The notes under the pieces were generated by a model. That model saw only the letters and a list, made by a program, of their open reading frames with translations, was not told the origin of the DNA and did not search any database. From DASPXY01 sp038227745 (GTDB lineage: Bacteria > Planctomycetota > Planctomycetia > Gemmatales > Gemmataceae): a DNA stretch of 23,713 nt. Of this stretch, positions 5,514 to 13,423 are shown piece after piece. How positions within the stretch are numbered: the stretch's first letter is position 1; every line of letters starts with the position of its first letter. Position numbers and translations under genes: made by a program. The stretch covers positions 1-23,713 of the forward strand of contig JBBRPS010000043.1 of assembly GCA_038227745.1 (NCBI GenBank). The letters run 5' to 3'.

Positions 5514-7700
5514 ATGCCAGCCTTCCGCCCAGGATCCTTTCTCGACCGCGTGTTTTCCGGAGGACGGGCGACTTCTCCCGTGCCCGAGAGCCGTGCGTTG
5601 GAACAGATTCCGGCCCCGTTCATGGCGGCCTTCGGCGGCCTGGCCGGGATGCCCCACCCCTTCAAGCCCTACGAGTCGCTCAACTACTACGGCGACAACC
5701 TCTGGCTCTACGCCTGCATCAGCATCGTCTCGCAGGAAGCCTCGCGGGTGAAGCTCAAGCTGATGAAGCGGAAGAAGAATGCCGAGGACGAGGGCGTCCC
5801 CGAGCACCAGGCTCTCTCGACGCTGCGCAGGCCCATGTCGATCAAGGAAGGCCGCTCCATCCTCACCTCGACCCAGTTCAAGCAGCTGCTCTTCAAGTAC
5901 ATCCTCCTCAACGGCGAGGGCTACATGCTCCTCGATGGCCGGATGAAGGGCAAGTTCGGCGGTGCCCCGACCCGACTCCACCCCCTCATGCCCGCCTTCG
6001 TCCTGGAGAAGCTCAACGCCCAGTACGAGATCGAGTGCTACCTCTACCAGGCGGCCGGCAGCCAGATCGAGCTGGACCCGCTCGACGTCGTCCACTTCAA
6101 GGACCCCGACCCCAAGAACTGGTACCGGGGCCACTCGCCGGTGCAGTCGGCCCGCTTCGCCCTCGATTCGCACAAGGAGGCGGACGAATTCAACTACTAC
6201 CGCCTGCTCAACCGCGGCGTCCCGGACCTGTTCCTGTCGCCGGAGAACAAGATGTCTCCCGAGGAGCAGAAGCGGTTCAAGGAGCAGTGGCAGCAGCAGT
6301 ACGCGGGCTCCAGGAACGGCGGCAAGACCGTCGTCTTTCCCACGAAGATGGGCGTCACGGGCGTCCAGACGACGACCGCCGACATGCAGTACGAGCAGCT
6401 CAAGAACCTCTCGAAGGACGAGATCCTGGCCAACTTCCGCATCCCGATCGAGATGCTGGGCAAGACCGACTCCCAGACGCGGGCGAACGCGGAGGCGAGC
6501 AACTACGTCTTCCAGCGGTTCACGATCCTGCCGCTGATCGAGTCCTTCGTGGACACGCTGACGAACGACTACCTGCCTGCCTTCCCGAAGAGCGACGACC
6601 TGTACTTCGGCTTCGAGGAGTTCGTGCCCCAGGACCTCGAAGACAAACGCAAGACCACGCAGACGCTCTTCGGCATCGGTGCCCTGACCCCGAACGAGGG
6701 CCGGGTCGGCTTCGGCCTGGACAAGCTGGAAATCCCGCAGGCGGACATCCCCTTCGTGCCGTTCAACGTCACGCCGCTCGCCGCCCAGAACCCTAACCCC
6801 GTCATTGATGACGACGTCGAGGCCGACCTGGAAGGCGACGACACCGACGAAACGGACGACGACGGGGAGCGCTCCGCGAAAAAAAAAAGCCTGAAGCGGT
6901 CGGACGACCCGGCTTCTGACGACCCATCCGACGAGCTGCCCGCTGACGTCAGCGAGTTCTTCGACAAGGAGAAGGAAACCTCGATCCTGGCACTGCTCAC
7001 CGTGCCGTTCCTGCTGGAAGCCTTCCGCCGCGGCATCGACCTGGCGAACCAGGGCGCGACGGACCCCGTGCCCGAGGAAGACATCTTCAACGCCAACGTC
7101 CGCAAGGCCATCGAGGAGAAGAGCCTGGCGATGTCGGCCAAGGCGGTGCAGACCACCGAGGACCAGCTGCGGGAAGTCCTGCTGCAGGCTCACGACGACG
7201 GCGTCGGCGTCCGGGGCCTGGCCTCGGAGATCAACGACCTGTACGGCGAGTCGATGGGCTACCGCTCGCTCAGGATCGCCCGGACGGAGATCACGGGCTC
7301 GATCAACGACGGCGCGATGCAGACCTACGCCGACAAGGGCTACACGGCGAAGATGTGGTCCACGACGATGGACGGGCACGAGCGCGATTCCCACGGGCAG
7401 GCGAACGGGCAGACGGTGCCGATGGACGAGCCCTTCCATCTTGCTGGCGGCGATGGCATGTTCCCTGGTGACCCTTCGCTTCCCATAGAGGAAATCGCGA
7501 ATTGCAGATGTGTGATTCAGCCCGCAGATTCCGCCAACTCCGATGACTCCCAGGCGGCCGAGGATCGCCAGATCAAACTCAATCAGCTCTTCCTCCGCTA
7601 CCACGCCGACGTCGAGGCGAAGTTCCGCACGGCGATCGTCGGCTACTTCCAGCGGGAGCGGGGCGCGATCGTCCACAAGCTCACGCCGCCCAACCTGTAG
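5514..7700 (+). CDS. Portal protein fused to a MuF-type minor head protein
   Basis: The 728-residue product has two parts. Residues about 45-440 are an HK97-family portal: NLWLYACISIVSQ, the YILLNGEGYMLL segment, a DVVHFKDPDP loop and an ILANFRIPIEMLG helix. The portal forms the dodecameric DNA channel at one capsid vertex. Residues about 480-690 are a MuF/SPP1 gp7-like head morphogenesis domain, with RIARTEITGSIN, a DGHERDSHGQANGQ stretch, a P-G-D-P-S-L-P segment and the typical NCRC near residue 663. The linker is acidic (D/E-rich, 425-450) and is followed by an A10 run encoding K456-K458. The ATG follows a TAAACT box by 7 nt. Separate genes are the commoner arrangement; fusions are known but less usual. 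Confidence 0.93.
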   Translation: MPAFRPGSFLDRVFSGGRATSPVPESRALEQIPAPFMAAFGGLAGMPHPFKPYESLNYYGDNLWLYACISIVSQEASRVKLKLMKRKKNAEDEGVPEHQALSTLRRPMSIKEGRSILTSTQFKQLLFKYILLNGEGYMLLDGRMKGKFGGAPTRLHPLMPAFVLEKLNAQYEIECYLYQAAGSQIELDPLDVVHFKDPDPKNWYRGHSPVQSARFALDSHKEADEFNYYRLLNRGVPDLFLSPENKMSPEEQKRFKEQWQQQYAGSRNGGKTVVFPTKMGVTGVQTTTADMQYEQLKNLSKDEILANFRIPIEMLGKTDSQTRANAEASNYVFQRFTILPLIESFVDTLTNDYLPAFPKSDDLYFGFEEFVPQDLEDKRKTTQTLFGIGALTPNEGRVGFGLDKLEIPQADIPFVPFNVTPLAAQNPNPVIDDDVEADLEGDDTDETDDDGERSAKKKSLKRSDDPASDDPSDELPADVSEFFDKEKETSILALLTVPFLLEAFRRGIDLANQGATDPVPEEDIFNANVRKAIEEKSLAMSAKAVQTTEDQLREVLLQAHDDGVGVRGLASEINDLYGESMGYRSLRIARTEITGSINDGAMQTYADKGYTAKMWSTTMDGHERDSHGQANGQTVPMDEPFHLAGGDGMFPGDPSLPIEEIANCRCVIQPADSANSDDSQAAEDRQIKLNQLFLRYHADVEAKFRTAIVGYFQRERGAIVHKLTPPNL
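6879..6888 (+). promoter_or_regulatory. A10 tract: possible slippage site at the portal-MuF junction
   Basis: Ten consecutive A bases lie in a GC-rich coding region between the two domains. Both other frames close quickly. The +1 frame reads GCC then TGA at 6892-6894. The -1 frame stops at TGA 6917-6919, about ten codons on. Slippage by polymerase or ribosome would therefore release a portal of about 460-470 residues, a normal size for a free-standing portal. Whether it occurs is inference. Confidence 0.4.
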
Positions 7701-7729
7701 GGGCACGGGAAAGGCCTGACCGCAACCTG

Positions 7730-7738
7730 TGGTAAAAT
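7730..7738 (+). promoter_or_regulatory. Extended -10 box for the prohead protease gene
   Basis: TGG-TAAAAT (box 7733-7738) is followed by a 27-nt leader that becomes pyrimidine-rich (TTTTCCCTCCCGACGCCCC) and lacks a Shine-Dalgarno motif before ATG 7766. Confidence 0.5.
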
Positions 7739-7765
7739 ACACACGATTTTCCCTCCCGACGCCCC

Positions 7766-9217
7766 ATGTCCGTCGTCCAAAGACTACATCTCCCTGTCGC
7801 TACACGATCCGTTGACAAGAAGAATTTGACCGTAGACATCGTTGCCTCCACCCCTTCGGTGGATAGCTACGGGACCGTCATCGACCCGAAGGGCTGGGAC
7901 GTGGAGCAGTTCAAGCGGAACCCCGTCATCACCTGGGCGCACGACGACCGCGGTTTCACAGGCTCGGACGGTTTGCCCATCGCCAATGCCCTGCCCGAGA
8001 CCGTGCGCGTGGAGAACGGACAGCTCAAGATGCGTCTGCGGTTCACCCCCGAAGACGTGAATCCCTTCGGCTACAAGGTCTTCCGCATGATTGCCGAAGG
8101 CTTCATCCACGGCGTCTCCGTAGGCTTTGACCCCGACATGGAGGAAACCGACACGATGACGGACGGCGACGGCGACTCGGTGCAGATCTTCCGCAGCTCC
8201 AAACTTCTGGAAGTGGCGGTGGTGACGATCCCCAGCAACGACGATGCCCTGATCCAGCGGGCACGCCAGCTCAACCGCGAGGGCGACTTGGAGAGGATCC
8301 GTTCGCTCGCCCGGAACGTCGAGAAAATGGCCCGCGACATGGAAGACGACGACACGACCCTGTCCGCAGATGCGACCTGTGGCCGCTCCGACTGCGCCGG
8401 CCCCGGCAAGATGGACGCGTGCGCGATGGGCAAGCAGTGCGACTGCCGCTGCCACGAGAGGGCCGCGAAGCCCACCGACAACGGCCCGGAAGACGAGAGC
8501 CCCGCGGACGAGGGCAAGGAGGACGAGAAGGAACAGAAGTCCGCCGACCTCCCCGCGGCCCTGCACGACATGGCCCAGAAGATGACGGCCGAATACGTCC
8601 AGAAGTGCATCAGCTACTTCGAGCGCAAGCAGAAGCCGAACAAGGCAGCGACCAGAGTGCTGGCCAAGTTCTACAAGATTCGCGGCGATGAGCCCCCGGC
8701 CGACGAAGTGGCCGCCTGGAAGGGCGTGGAGGAGAAGCTTGAAGAAGTGATCGCCATCGTCAAGGTGGAAGAGGTGAAGGTCGAAGAGGTGAAAACGGAG
8801 GAGAAGCCCGCGGACGTTCCGGCTGCAGAGCCGACAGTCGAAACCCCGGCGGAATCGACGCCGGAAACTCCTGCATCCGAAACTGCCCCTGCAGAAGCTC
8901 CCGCCGAGCCTGCGCCCGAGACCCCCCAACCCGTAGAGGCTCCGGCTGCTCCGGTGGAAACTCCCGTTGCTCCCGCGGAACAACCCGCCGTAGACGTCAC
9001 GCCGCCAGAAGCGGCCCCCACCCCGCCAATCACTCAATCGGTGGTTGAGGAAGCCCCTCAGCCCGCACGGAAAGCCTTCGTGCAACTCCCGCTCCCGGTC
9101 CTGCTGCTGCTCCGCAAGGGGCAGAACGCGGCGGTCCGCGAAGCCGCCGCAGAAGCCCTGCGGCAAGGAATCCCCCCGGAAAGTCTGGTTGGAATGTTCG
9201 CAGCCCTTGAGAAATAG
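7766..9217 (+). CDS. HK97-type prohead protease with long C-terminal extension
   Basis: Residues 1-180 are a U35/HK97-family prohead protease. The three catalytic positions are visible: H59 in ITWAHDD, S118 in FIHGVSVGF and E149 in KLLEVAVVTIPSN. The enzyme cleaves the capsid delta-domain or scaffold inside the prohead and then itself. The 483-residue length is more than twice that of a lone protease. The extension holds a Cys-rich segment (about 210-232), a short helical domain (about 265-325), a Pro/Ala/Glu-rich repeat region (about 330-440) and a helical tail. The extension probably acts as the scaffold, as in protease-scaffold fusions of other phages; this is inferred from its position and composition. 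Confidence 0.9.
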   Translation: MSVVQRLHLPVATRSVDKKNLTVDIVASTPSVDSYGTVIDPKGWDVEQFKRNPVITWAHDDRGFTGSDGLPIANALPETVRVENGQLKMRLRFTPEDVNPFGYKVFRMIAEGFIHGVSVGFDPDMEETDTMTDGDGDSVQIFRSSKLLEVAVVTIPSNDDALIQRARQLNREGDLERIRSLARNVEKMARDMEDDDTTLSADATCGRSDCAGPGKMDACAMGKQCDCRCHERAAKPTDNGPEDESPADEGKEDEKEQKSADLPAALHDMAQKMTAEYVQKCISYFERKQKPNKAATRVLAKFYKIRGDEPPADEVAAWKGVEEKLEEVIAIVKVEEVKVEEVKTEEKPADVPAAEPTVETPAESTPETPASETAPAEAPAEPAPETPQPVEAPAAPVETPVAPAEQPAVDVTPPEAAPTPPITQSVVEEAPQPARKAFVQLPLPVLLLLRKGQNAAVREAAAEALRQGIPPESLVGMFAALEK

Positions 9218-9242
9218 GGCACCACCATTCCCCACTCACATC

Positions 9243-10646
9243 ATGGAAACCCCCGTCAAGGAGGACCCCAAGGTCACCGAGGCCCTGGCCGAACTCCACA
9301 AGCGGATGGCAGGCAAGACTGCCACCGAACAGGTCCAGATGCTCGCGGATTTCAGCGCGCGGCATTTCGGCACCAAGAAAGAAGAGACCCAGACCCCGGT
9401 CTTCCTCACCGAAGACCAGTTCCAGCGCATGCTCACCGGCGTCGATGAGGCCAAGAAGGTCGCCGAGGAAGCCGCCGCGACCGCAGAGCGCAAGTACCAC
9501 ATCCCGGCGGGCGAGGCCAAGGCCATCGCCGTGGACAAGATCAGCAGCGAGCTGACCCGCTCGCAGCACCGCCACGAGGACTTCAAGCAGATGGCCAACG
9601 TCTTCCGCTCGATGGCCCTCGTCTCCACGGGCCGCGCCAACGCCTCCGTGCTCGACGCCGCCCGCGAGCAAGAGAAAGAACACATGGTCCGCACCGGACG
9701 CGAGGTCCGCAACATCGACGTCGGCACGGGCTCCGAAGGGGGCTTCCTGGCCCCGGAACTCTGGAACACGATGCTCTACGAGAACCTGGCCCGCGTCTCC
9801 CTGCTCCGCAAGTACGCCTACTGGTTCCAGATGGACAACCAGATCATGCGCTTGCCGAAGATCACCGCGAACCTCACGGCCAACACCGTCGCCGAGCTTA
9901 GCTCCGGCACCGGCAGCCAGCCGACGTTCGCACAGGCGACCTGGAACCTCAAGAAGCTCACGGTCCTCACGAACCCCTTCTCGATCGAGGCGCTTGAGCA
10001 CGCACGCCCCGAGCTGGTGCAAATGCTCCTCAACGTCGCCACGGTGGAAATGAACCGCAAGATGGACGAGGTCTGCTTCAACACGACCGACTCCGCCTGG
10101 ACGGACCTTTTGGACACGACCGTCAACCGCTACTACCTCGGCGGCTCGTCCACGTCCGGCAAGACGCTCGACACCACGGTCACCTTCGACGACATGGCCG
10201 GTCTCCTCTTCCAGCTCGCCGAGCAGTACGTCCCCGATGAGGACGTGCAGGGCTCCGGCATTGTGGGAGGCGGCGAGGCCCAGTATTTCGTCAACAAGTC
10301 CTTGATCCAGAACCTCTTGAAGATCAAAGGCACCACCAGCGAGTACATCTGGGGCAAGGTCACGGAACTCCAGAGCGGTCGCAAGATCTTCGGCAAGAAC
10401 GTCCGCCGCGTGATCTCGCTGCCGTCCTCGGCGACCGCGGCCACGCAGTTCGCCGTCTTCGGCAACCTGCAATACCGCTGGGTCGGCTACCGGCCTGGGT
10501 TCATCATCGACCTGCTCCGCGAGGGCATCGTCAACGGCGTCAACCTCGCCCAGACGTCCGCCTACGCGCTGCGGATCAACCAGCTCATGGATATAGCCAC
10601 CATCGACGACAACGCCTTTTCTCGGCTTAGCACAGCGGTAAGCTGA
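9243..10646 (+). CDS. Major capsid protein, HK97 fold
   Basis: The 467-residue product follows the protease after 25 nt. Residues 1-150 are charged and helical, like the delta-domain removed at maturation. After that comes the HK97-type core: a GSEGGFLAPELWNTMLYENL segment near residue 160, the N-arm and E-loop region, and a C-terminal part with IFGKNVRRVISLP and NLQYRWVGYRPGF typical of the A-domain. It assembles the icosahedral shell. The cleavage site cannot be assigned by eye. Start ATG 9243 has a C/T-rich upstream stretch and no Shine-Dalgarno motif; it is probably on the protease transcript. Confidence 0.9.
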   Translation: METPVKEDPKVTEALAELHKRMAGKTATEQVQMLADFSARHFGTKKEETQTPVFLTEDQFQRMLTGVDEAKKVAEEAAATAERKYHIPAGEAKAIAVDKISSELTRSQHRHEDFKQMANVFRSMALVSTGRANASVLDAAREQEKEHMVRTGREVRNIDVGTGSEGGFLAPELWNTMLYENLARVSLLRKYAYWFQMDNQIMRLPKITANLTANTVAELSSGTGSQPTFAQATWNLKKLTVLTNPFSIEALEHARPELVQMLLNVATVEMNRKMDEVCFNTTDSAWTDLLDTTVNRYYLGGSSTSGKTLDTTVTFDDMAGLLFQLAEQYVPDEDVQGSGIVGGGEAQYFVNKSLIQNLLKIKGTTSEYIWGKVTELQSGRKIFGKNVRRVISLPSSATAATQFAVFGNLQYRWVGYRPGFIIDLLREGIVNGVNLAQTSAYALRINQLMDIATIDDNAFSRLSTAVS

Positions 10647-10674
10647 GAACACAAAAGTTGAACAATAGACGACC

Positions 10675-10703
10675 TTGCTCCTCCCTTACCGGAGGGGTAA
10701 GGT
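10675..10703 (+). promoter_or_regulatory. Promoter for the double-HNH gene, leaderless type
   Basis: TTGCTC at 10675-10680, a 17-nt spacer and TAAGGT at 10698-10703 are followed by 8 nt and ATG 10712. A perfect 7-bp inverted repeat (CCTTACC at 10684-10690, GGTAAGG at 10696-10702) covers the -10 box and could be an operator or an RNA hairpin. Confidence 0.5.
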
Positions 10704-10711
10704 CTGTCTGA

Positions 10712-11524
10712 ATGTCCACTGAAGATCTGGAGCGTCAACGGAAGTACAACCGAGAGTGGAAGAAGAAAAAGCGGGCGTCGATGACTCTGGAAGAGCGCCG
10801 GCAGGCCTCCGCCCGGTACAAGGAGTACCGAAAGCGTTGGTACACGGAGAACAAGCAGCGCGTGTATCAGCAAGTGATGGAATACCGTCGGAGGAACCCG
10901 GATAAGGTAAAAGCCTGGGCGAAGCGGGATAATGAGAGGCAGAGGGCGAACGGCTACAAGGCGCAGAAGGAGTGCCATCAAAGAAGACTGGCATGGTATC
11001 GTGACCTGAAGGCTGGTCTCTCATGCTCCCATTGCAGCGAGTCGCATCCTGCCACCCTGGACTTCCACCACAACGATCCCAAGCAGAAGGAATTCCACAT
11101 AGGGCAGGTTGGCCGTTACCGCAATCGGGAGAAACTCCTGGCCGAGATCGCCAAGTGCTTGGTTCTCTGCAACAACTGCCACCGGATGGTGGAGGCCAGG
11201 AGAAGGAAACGAATACCAGCGAACCGCGACGAGGATCTCGCTGATGTCTTCGCTCGGCAAGATCGGCAATACGCCTGGTTCCAAAAAATCAAGCGGCAGC
11301 ATTCCTGTGTGGACTGCGAGGAATCGCATCCCGTTTGCTTAGATTTCCATCACATTGACCCGACCACCAAGGAGTTTAGCATCGGCCAGAAGTGCCGTAC
11401 CTACAGCAAGGAGCGTATCATCGCGGAAATCAAGAAGTGCATTTGTCTCTGCTCGAACTGCCACCGCAAGCTCCACTGGGAGGAGCGGCAGGCGAAGTTG
11501 CCCGGCGAGACAGCAGCGGCTTGA
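10712..11524 (+). CDS. Protein with two tandem HNH-type nuclease domains
   Basis: The 270-residue product has a highly basic helical N-terminus (1-95) and then two copies of one zinc-HNH unit. Copy one: C105-x-x-C108, LDFHHNDP with H119/H120, and C153-x-x-C156-H157. Copy two: C199-x-x-C202, LDFHHIDP with H213/H214, and C247-x-x-C250-H251. Both copies keep the metal ligands and catalytic His, so both may be active. HNH proteins nick or cut DNA using a metal ion; free-standing versions in phage structural blocks are often homing endonucleases. The gene is inserted between the capsid gene and the capsid-surface genes and brings its own promoter. Confidence 0.85.
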   Translation: MSTEDLERQRKYNREWKKKKRASMTLEERRQASARYKEYRKRWYTENKQRVYQQVMEYRRRNPDKVKAWAKRDNERQRANGYKAQKECHQRRLAWYRDLKAGLSCSHCSESHPATLDFHHNDPKQKEFHIGQVGRYRNREKLLAEIAKCLVLCNNCHRMVEARRRKRIPANRDEDLADVFARQDRQYAWFQKIKRQHSCVDCEESHPVCLDFHHIDPTTKEFSIGQKCRTYSKERIIAEIKKCICLCSNCHRKLHWEERQAKLPGETAAA

Positions 11525-11554
11525 AGCGAGTGGGGGAAGAGCAAGGAATCCGCG

Positions 11555-11563
11555 TGGTATAAT
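11555..11563 (+). promoter_or_regulatory. Consensus extended -10 promoter
   Basis: TGG-TATAAT (box 11558-11563) is a perfect extended -10 element. A 38-nt leader, largely pyrimidine (TTTTCTTTTTATCCCCTCTT), precedes ATG 11602 without a Shine-Dalgarno motif. No -35 is seen. Confidence 0.6.
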
Positions 11564-11601
11564 TGCCCCGTTTTCTTTTTATCCCCTCTTCTTTCTAATT
11601 T

Positions 11602-11928
11602 ATGCCTCAGTCAAAGCAAAACTTCGTCACCCTGACGGACGGAGCCACCGTCGCGGTGGACTTCAGCGTCTCTGTCAACAACCAGGTTACCTTCGCTGGC
11701 AACCGCACGTTCACGTTCAGCAACCCGGAAACCGGGCAGATTTACTGCATCAAGATCATTCAGGACGGCACTGGTAGCCGAACTGCAACTTGGCCTTCCA
11801 CGGTCGTCTGGGCAGGTGGTTCCGCACCCACGCTCACCACGACGGCAGCGTATAACGACATGATTTACCTCATGTACGATGGCGCGAAGTATCGCGACGT
11901 GGCGATCGTCAAGAACTACGCTTCCTGA
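11602..11928 (+). CDS. Probable capsid-surface or fibre-type beta protein
   Basis: The 108-residue product is rich in Thr, Val and aromatic residues with alternating hydrophobics, as in beta-sandwich phage surface proteins. Its middle and end (TWPSTVVWAGGSAP, then YDGAKYRDVA) match the pattern of the first 100 residues of the protein at 12610-13344 (TFPSSVLWQAKAAP, YDGTNFRDAS), so the two share a domain. Its place between capsid and connector genes suggests head decoration or spike. The exact role is inferred. Confidence 0.55.
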   Translation: MPQSKQNFVTLTDGATVAVDFSVSVNNQVTFAGNRTFTFSNPETGQIYCIKIIQDGTGSRTATWPSTVVWAGGSAPTLTTTAAYNDMIYLMYDGAKYRDVAIVKNYAS

Positions 11929-11937
11929 GAAGCCTCC

Positions 11938-11961
11938 CTCTCCGCTCCTTCGAGCGGAGGG
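11938..11961 (+). terminator. Possible weak intrinsic terminator or hairpin
   Basis: CTCCGCTC (11940-11947) pairs perfectly with GAGCGGAG (11952-11959) across a CTTC loop; the stem can be extended by a T-G and a C-G pair. Only a short T-rich stretch (CCTTTTCTCC) follows a few bases later, so termination would be partial. Confidence 0.4.
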
Positions 11962-11986
11962 ATGAGCCTTTTCTCCACCTCGCCCT

Positions 11987-12256
11987 ATGGCAGCAGCAAC
12001 TGATCTGTATTCCGGCCTGACGACCCCCACGGGCAACTATATCCACGCCGAGGCGGTAACCCCGAGCGATACCGTGGACCTGACCTACGTCTCCGCCGTG
12101 CTGTACGTCGGCGGCACGGGCGACCTGACGGTGATAACGAAGAACGGGGAGACCGTGCTGTTCCAGTCGGTCCCCGCGGGGACGCTCCTGCCCATCCGCG
12201 CGTCCCGGGTCAAGGCGACGGGGACGGCGGCGACGAAAATCACCGCCATGTCCTGA
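11987..12256 (+). CDS. Head spike base-like protein (RCAP_Rcc01079-type)
   Basis: The 89-residue product has the pattern of the small phage and gene-transfer-agent spike-base proteins: an AVTPSDTVDLTYV start to the core, VLYVGGTGDLTVITKNGETV, a V-P-A-G-T-L-L-P-I-R segment and an RVKATGTAATKITAM end. Such proteins sit on capsid vertices and anchor head fibres. The start is the ATG after a C/T-rich leader. It lies downstream of the 11938 hairpin and may be expressed by read-through from the 11555 promoter. Confidence 0.7.
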   Translation: MAAATDLYSGLTTPTGNYIHAEAVTPSDTVDLTYVSAVLYVGGTGDLTVITKNGETVLFQSVPAGTLLPIRASRVKATGTAATKITAMS

Positions 12257-12264
12257 CGGTCTTC

Positions 12265-12273
12265 TGCTATCCT
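12265..12273 (+). promoter_or_regulatory. Extended -10 box
   Basis: TGC-TATCCT (box 12268-12273) is followed by a 31-nt pyrimidine-rich leader to ATG 12305. Confidence 0.4.
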
Positions 12274-12304
12274 GTCTCCAATTACTCCTTTCCAACCCGC
12301 ACGC

Positions 12305-12571
12305 ATGAAATACTTCGTCAGCGACTCGCGGTCCTTCCCCGACCACGGCGTCAAGTTCAAGGCAGGCCAGGTCGTGGACCTCACGGCGGACACGGCCGCC
12401 GTCTACAACGGGATCGTCCCCGGCATGTTCCAGCCGTACGACGCCGAGAAGCACACCCCGACCCCGAAGGTCGAGGAGGCGACTCCCGAAACGCCTGTCC
12501 CGACACCCGAAGAGACAGTGCCATCCCCCTTCGTCGCGACGCCGCCGTCCGACACGCAGGACGCGGAATAA
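12305..12571 (+). CDS. Hypothetical head-region protein with Pro/Glu-rich tail
   Basis: The 88-residue product has a compact N-terminal 48 residues (MKYFVSDSRSF, then VKFKAGQVVDLT) and a disordered tail of Pro, Thr and Glu repeats. The C-terminal low-complexity style is shared with the protease extension and with the protein at 16494-16706. It lies among capsid-surface genes, so a minor virion component is plausible, but no family is recognised. Confidence 0.5.
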   Translation: MKYFVSDSRSFPDHGVKFKAGQVVDLTADTAAVYNGIVPGMFQPYDAEKHTPTPKVEEATPETPVPTPEETVPSPFVATPPSDTQDAE

Positions 12572-12574
12572 CTC

Positions 12575-12583
12575 TGGTATAAT
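12575..12583 (+). promoter_or_regulatory. Consensus extended -10 promoter
   Basis: TGG-TATAAT (box 12578-12583) is identical in its core, and in the following T-T/G-CCCCG context, to the site at 11555. A 26-nt C-rich leader leads to ATG 12610. Confidence 0.6.
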
Positions 12584-12609
12584 TTCCCCGATCTCCCCCC
12601 AACTCCCCA

Positions 12610-13344
12610 ATGGCTGACTTTCTCACCTCGACCGACGGTATCATCAATGGCGCGATTGCCAAATCCTGGAAAATCGTGCTGACGTCCTCCAACGGGACGC
12701 TAAAGTTGGTCAACTTCGAGCCTGGCGACCTCCTGACCCTCGTGGTGCAGGAAGACGCCTCGGGGAGCAACTACACGCTGACCTTCCCGTCCTCGGTCCT
12801 CTGGCAGGCGAAGGCCGCGCCGAACCGCGACACCACGGCGAACGCCGTGGCGGTGTACACGTTCAGCTACGACGGCACGAACTTCCGCGACGCCTCGGGC
12901 GGGGCGAGCAAACTCCCGGCCCGGATCGGCTTCGCGGGCCTCGGCGTTCTTGTTGGCGCTGGAGTCGTTGCGCTGACGCTTGTTTCCAGCAATGGCAACA
13001 ATGGACGCCCGCAGGCGGGAAGTTCGGACATACAGCAGTATTGCACGGGTTCCAGCTGTACTCTCGGCGTGAAGGTTGGCAAGGTGACCGCTTCCGGTTC
13101 GCAAGTCATTGGAGCAACAGGCTCCCTCGTGGTCGGCTCGATGACGCTCGATGAGCGCGGCTCGGACGCGAAGTTGATTATCAAGCGGACGGGCCAGGTG
13201 ATCGCGAAGAGCACGATCTCCGGCACGACACTGACCCAGAACATCGCCGCAGCGGCGGCCGGGCGGCCGACGTGCTTCAACACGGGCGGCACCCTTTCCT
13301 ACTGCCAGGCCACGGCGAACGGCACGGGCTGCGGTTGTAAGTAA
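12610..13344 (+). CDS. Probable capsid-surface protein with hydrophobic segment and Cys-rich end
   Basis: The 244-residue product has three parts. Residues 1-97 form a beta-rich domain shared with the 11602-11928 protein. Residues about 103-122 (IGFAGLGVLVGAGVVALTLV) are hydrophobic enough to span a membrane. The rest is Thr/Ser/Gly-rich with paired Cys (CTGSSC; near the end C-F-N-T-G, S-Y-C-Q and GCGCK). The position suggests a head decoration or fibre protein; the hydrophobic segment is odd for that role. A strong terminator follows its stop. Confidence 0.5.
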   Translation: MADFLTSTDGIINGAIAKSWKIVLTSSNGTLKLVNFEPGDLLTLVVQEDASGSNYTLTFPSSVLWQAKAAPNRDTTANAVAVYTFSYDGTNFRDASGGASKLPARIGFAGLGVLVGAGVVALTLVSSNGNNGRPQAGSSDIQQYCTGSSCTLGVKVGKVTASGSQVIGATGSLVVGSMTLDERGSDAKLIIKRTGQVIAKSTISGTTLTQNIAAAAAGRPTCFNTGGTLSYCQATANGTGCGCK

Positions 13345-13358
13345 GCATTCTCTGAGAG

Positions 13359-13390
13359 AAAAGGGGGTAGCCGCACGGCGCCCCCTTTTT
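13359..13390 (+). terminator. Intrinsic terminator
   Basis: AAAAGGGGG (13359-13367) pairs with CCCCCTTTTT (13381-13390) around a partly self-pairing GC-rich loop, and the stem ends in a T run. This is the clearest rho-independent terminator in the window. It separates the capsid-surface genes from the neck genes. Confidence 0.85.
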
Positions 13391-13423
13391 GCAAAGGGTG
13401 GTGAAGTCGGTCAAGGCGATCTC

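Noticed and set aside
5475..7742. A 755-codon minus-strand open frame opposite the portal gene
   Set aside because: It is a GC-rich antisense shadow: Val/Leu/Arg/Gly-rich with no motifs, while the plus strand encodes clear portal and MuF signatures.
8811..9060. Tandem DNA repeats in the Pro/Ala/Glu region of the protease gene
   Set aside because: The repetition is at the amino-acid composition level; the codons vary and no exact DNA repeat unit was found.
9030..10652. A 540-codon minus-strand frame opposite the major capsid gene
   Set aside because: It mirrors the capsid codons and has no independent start context or family signature.
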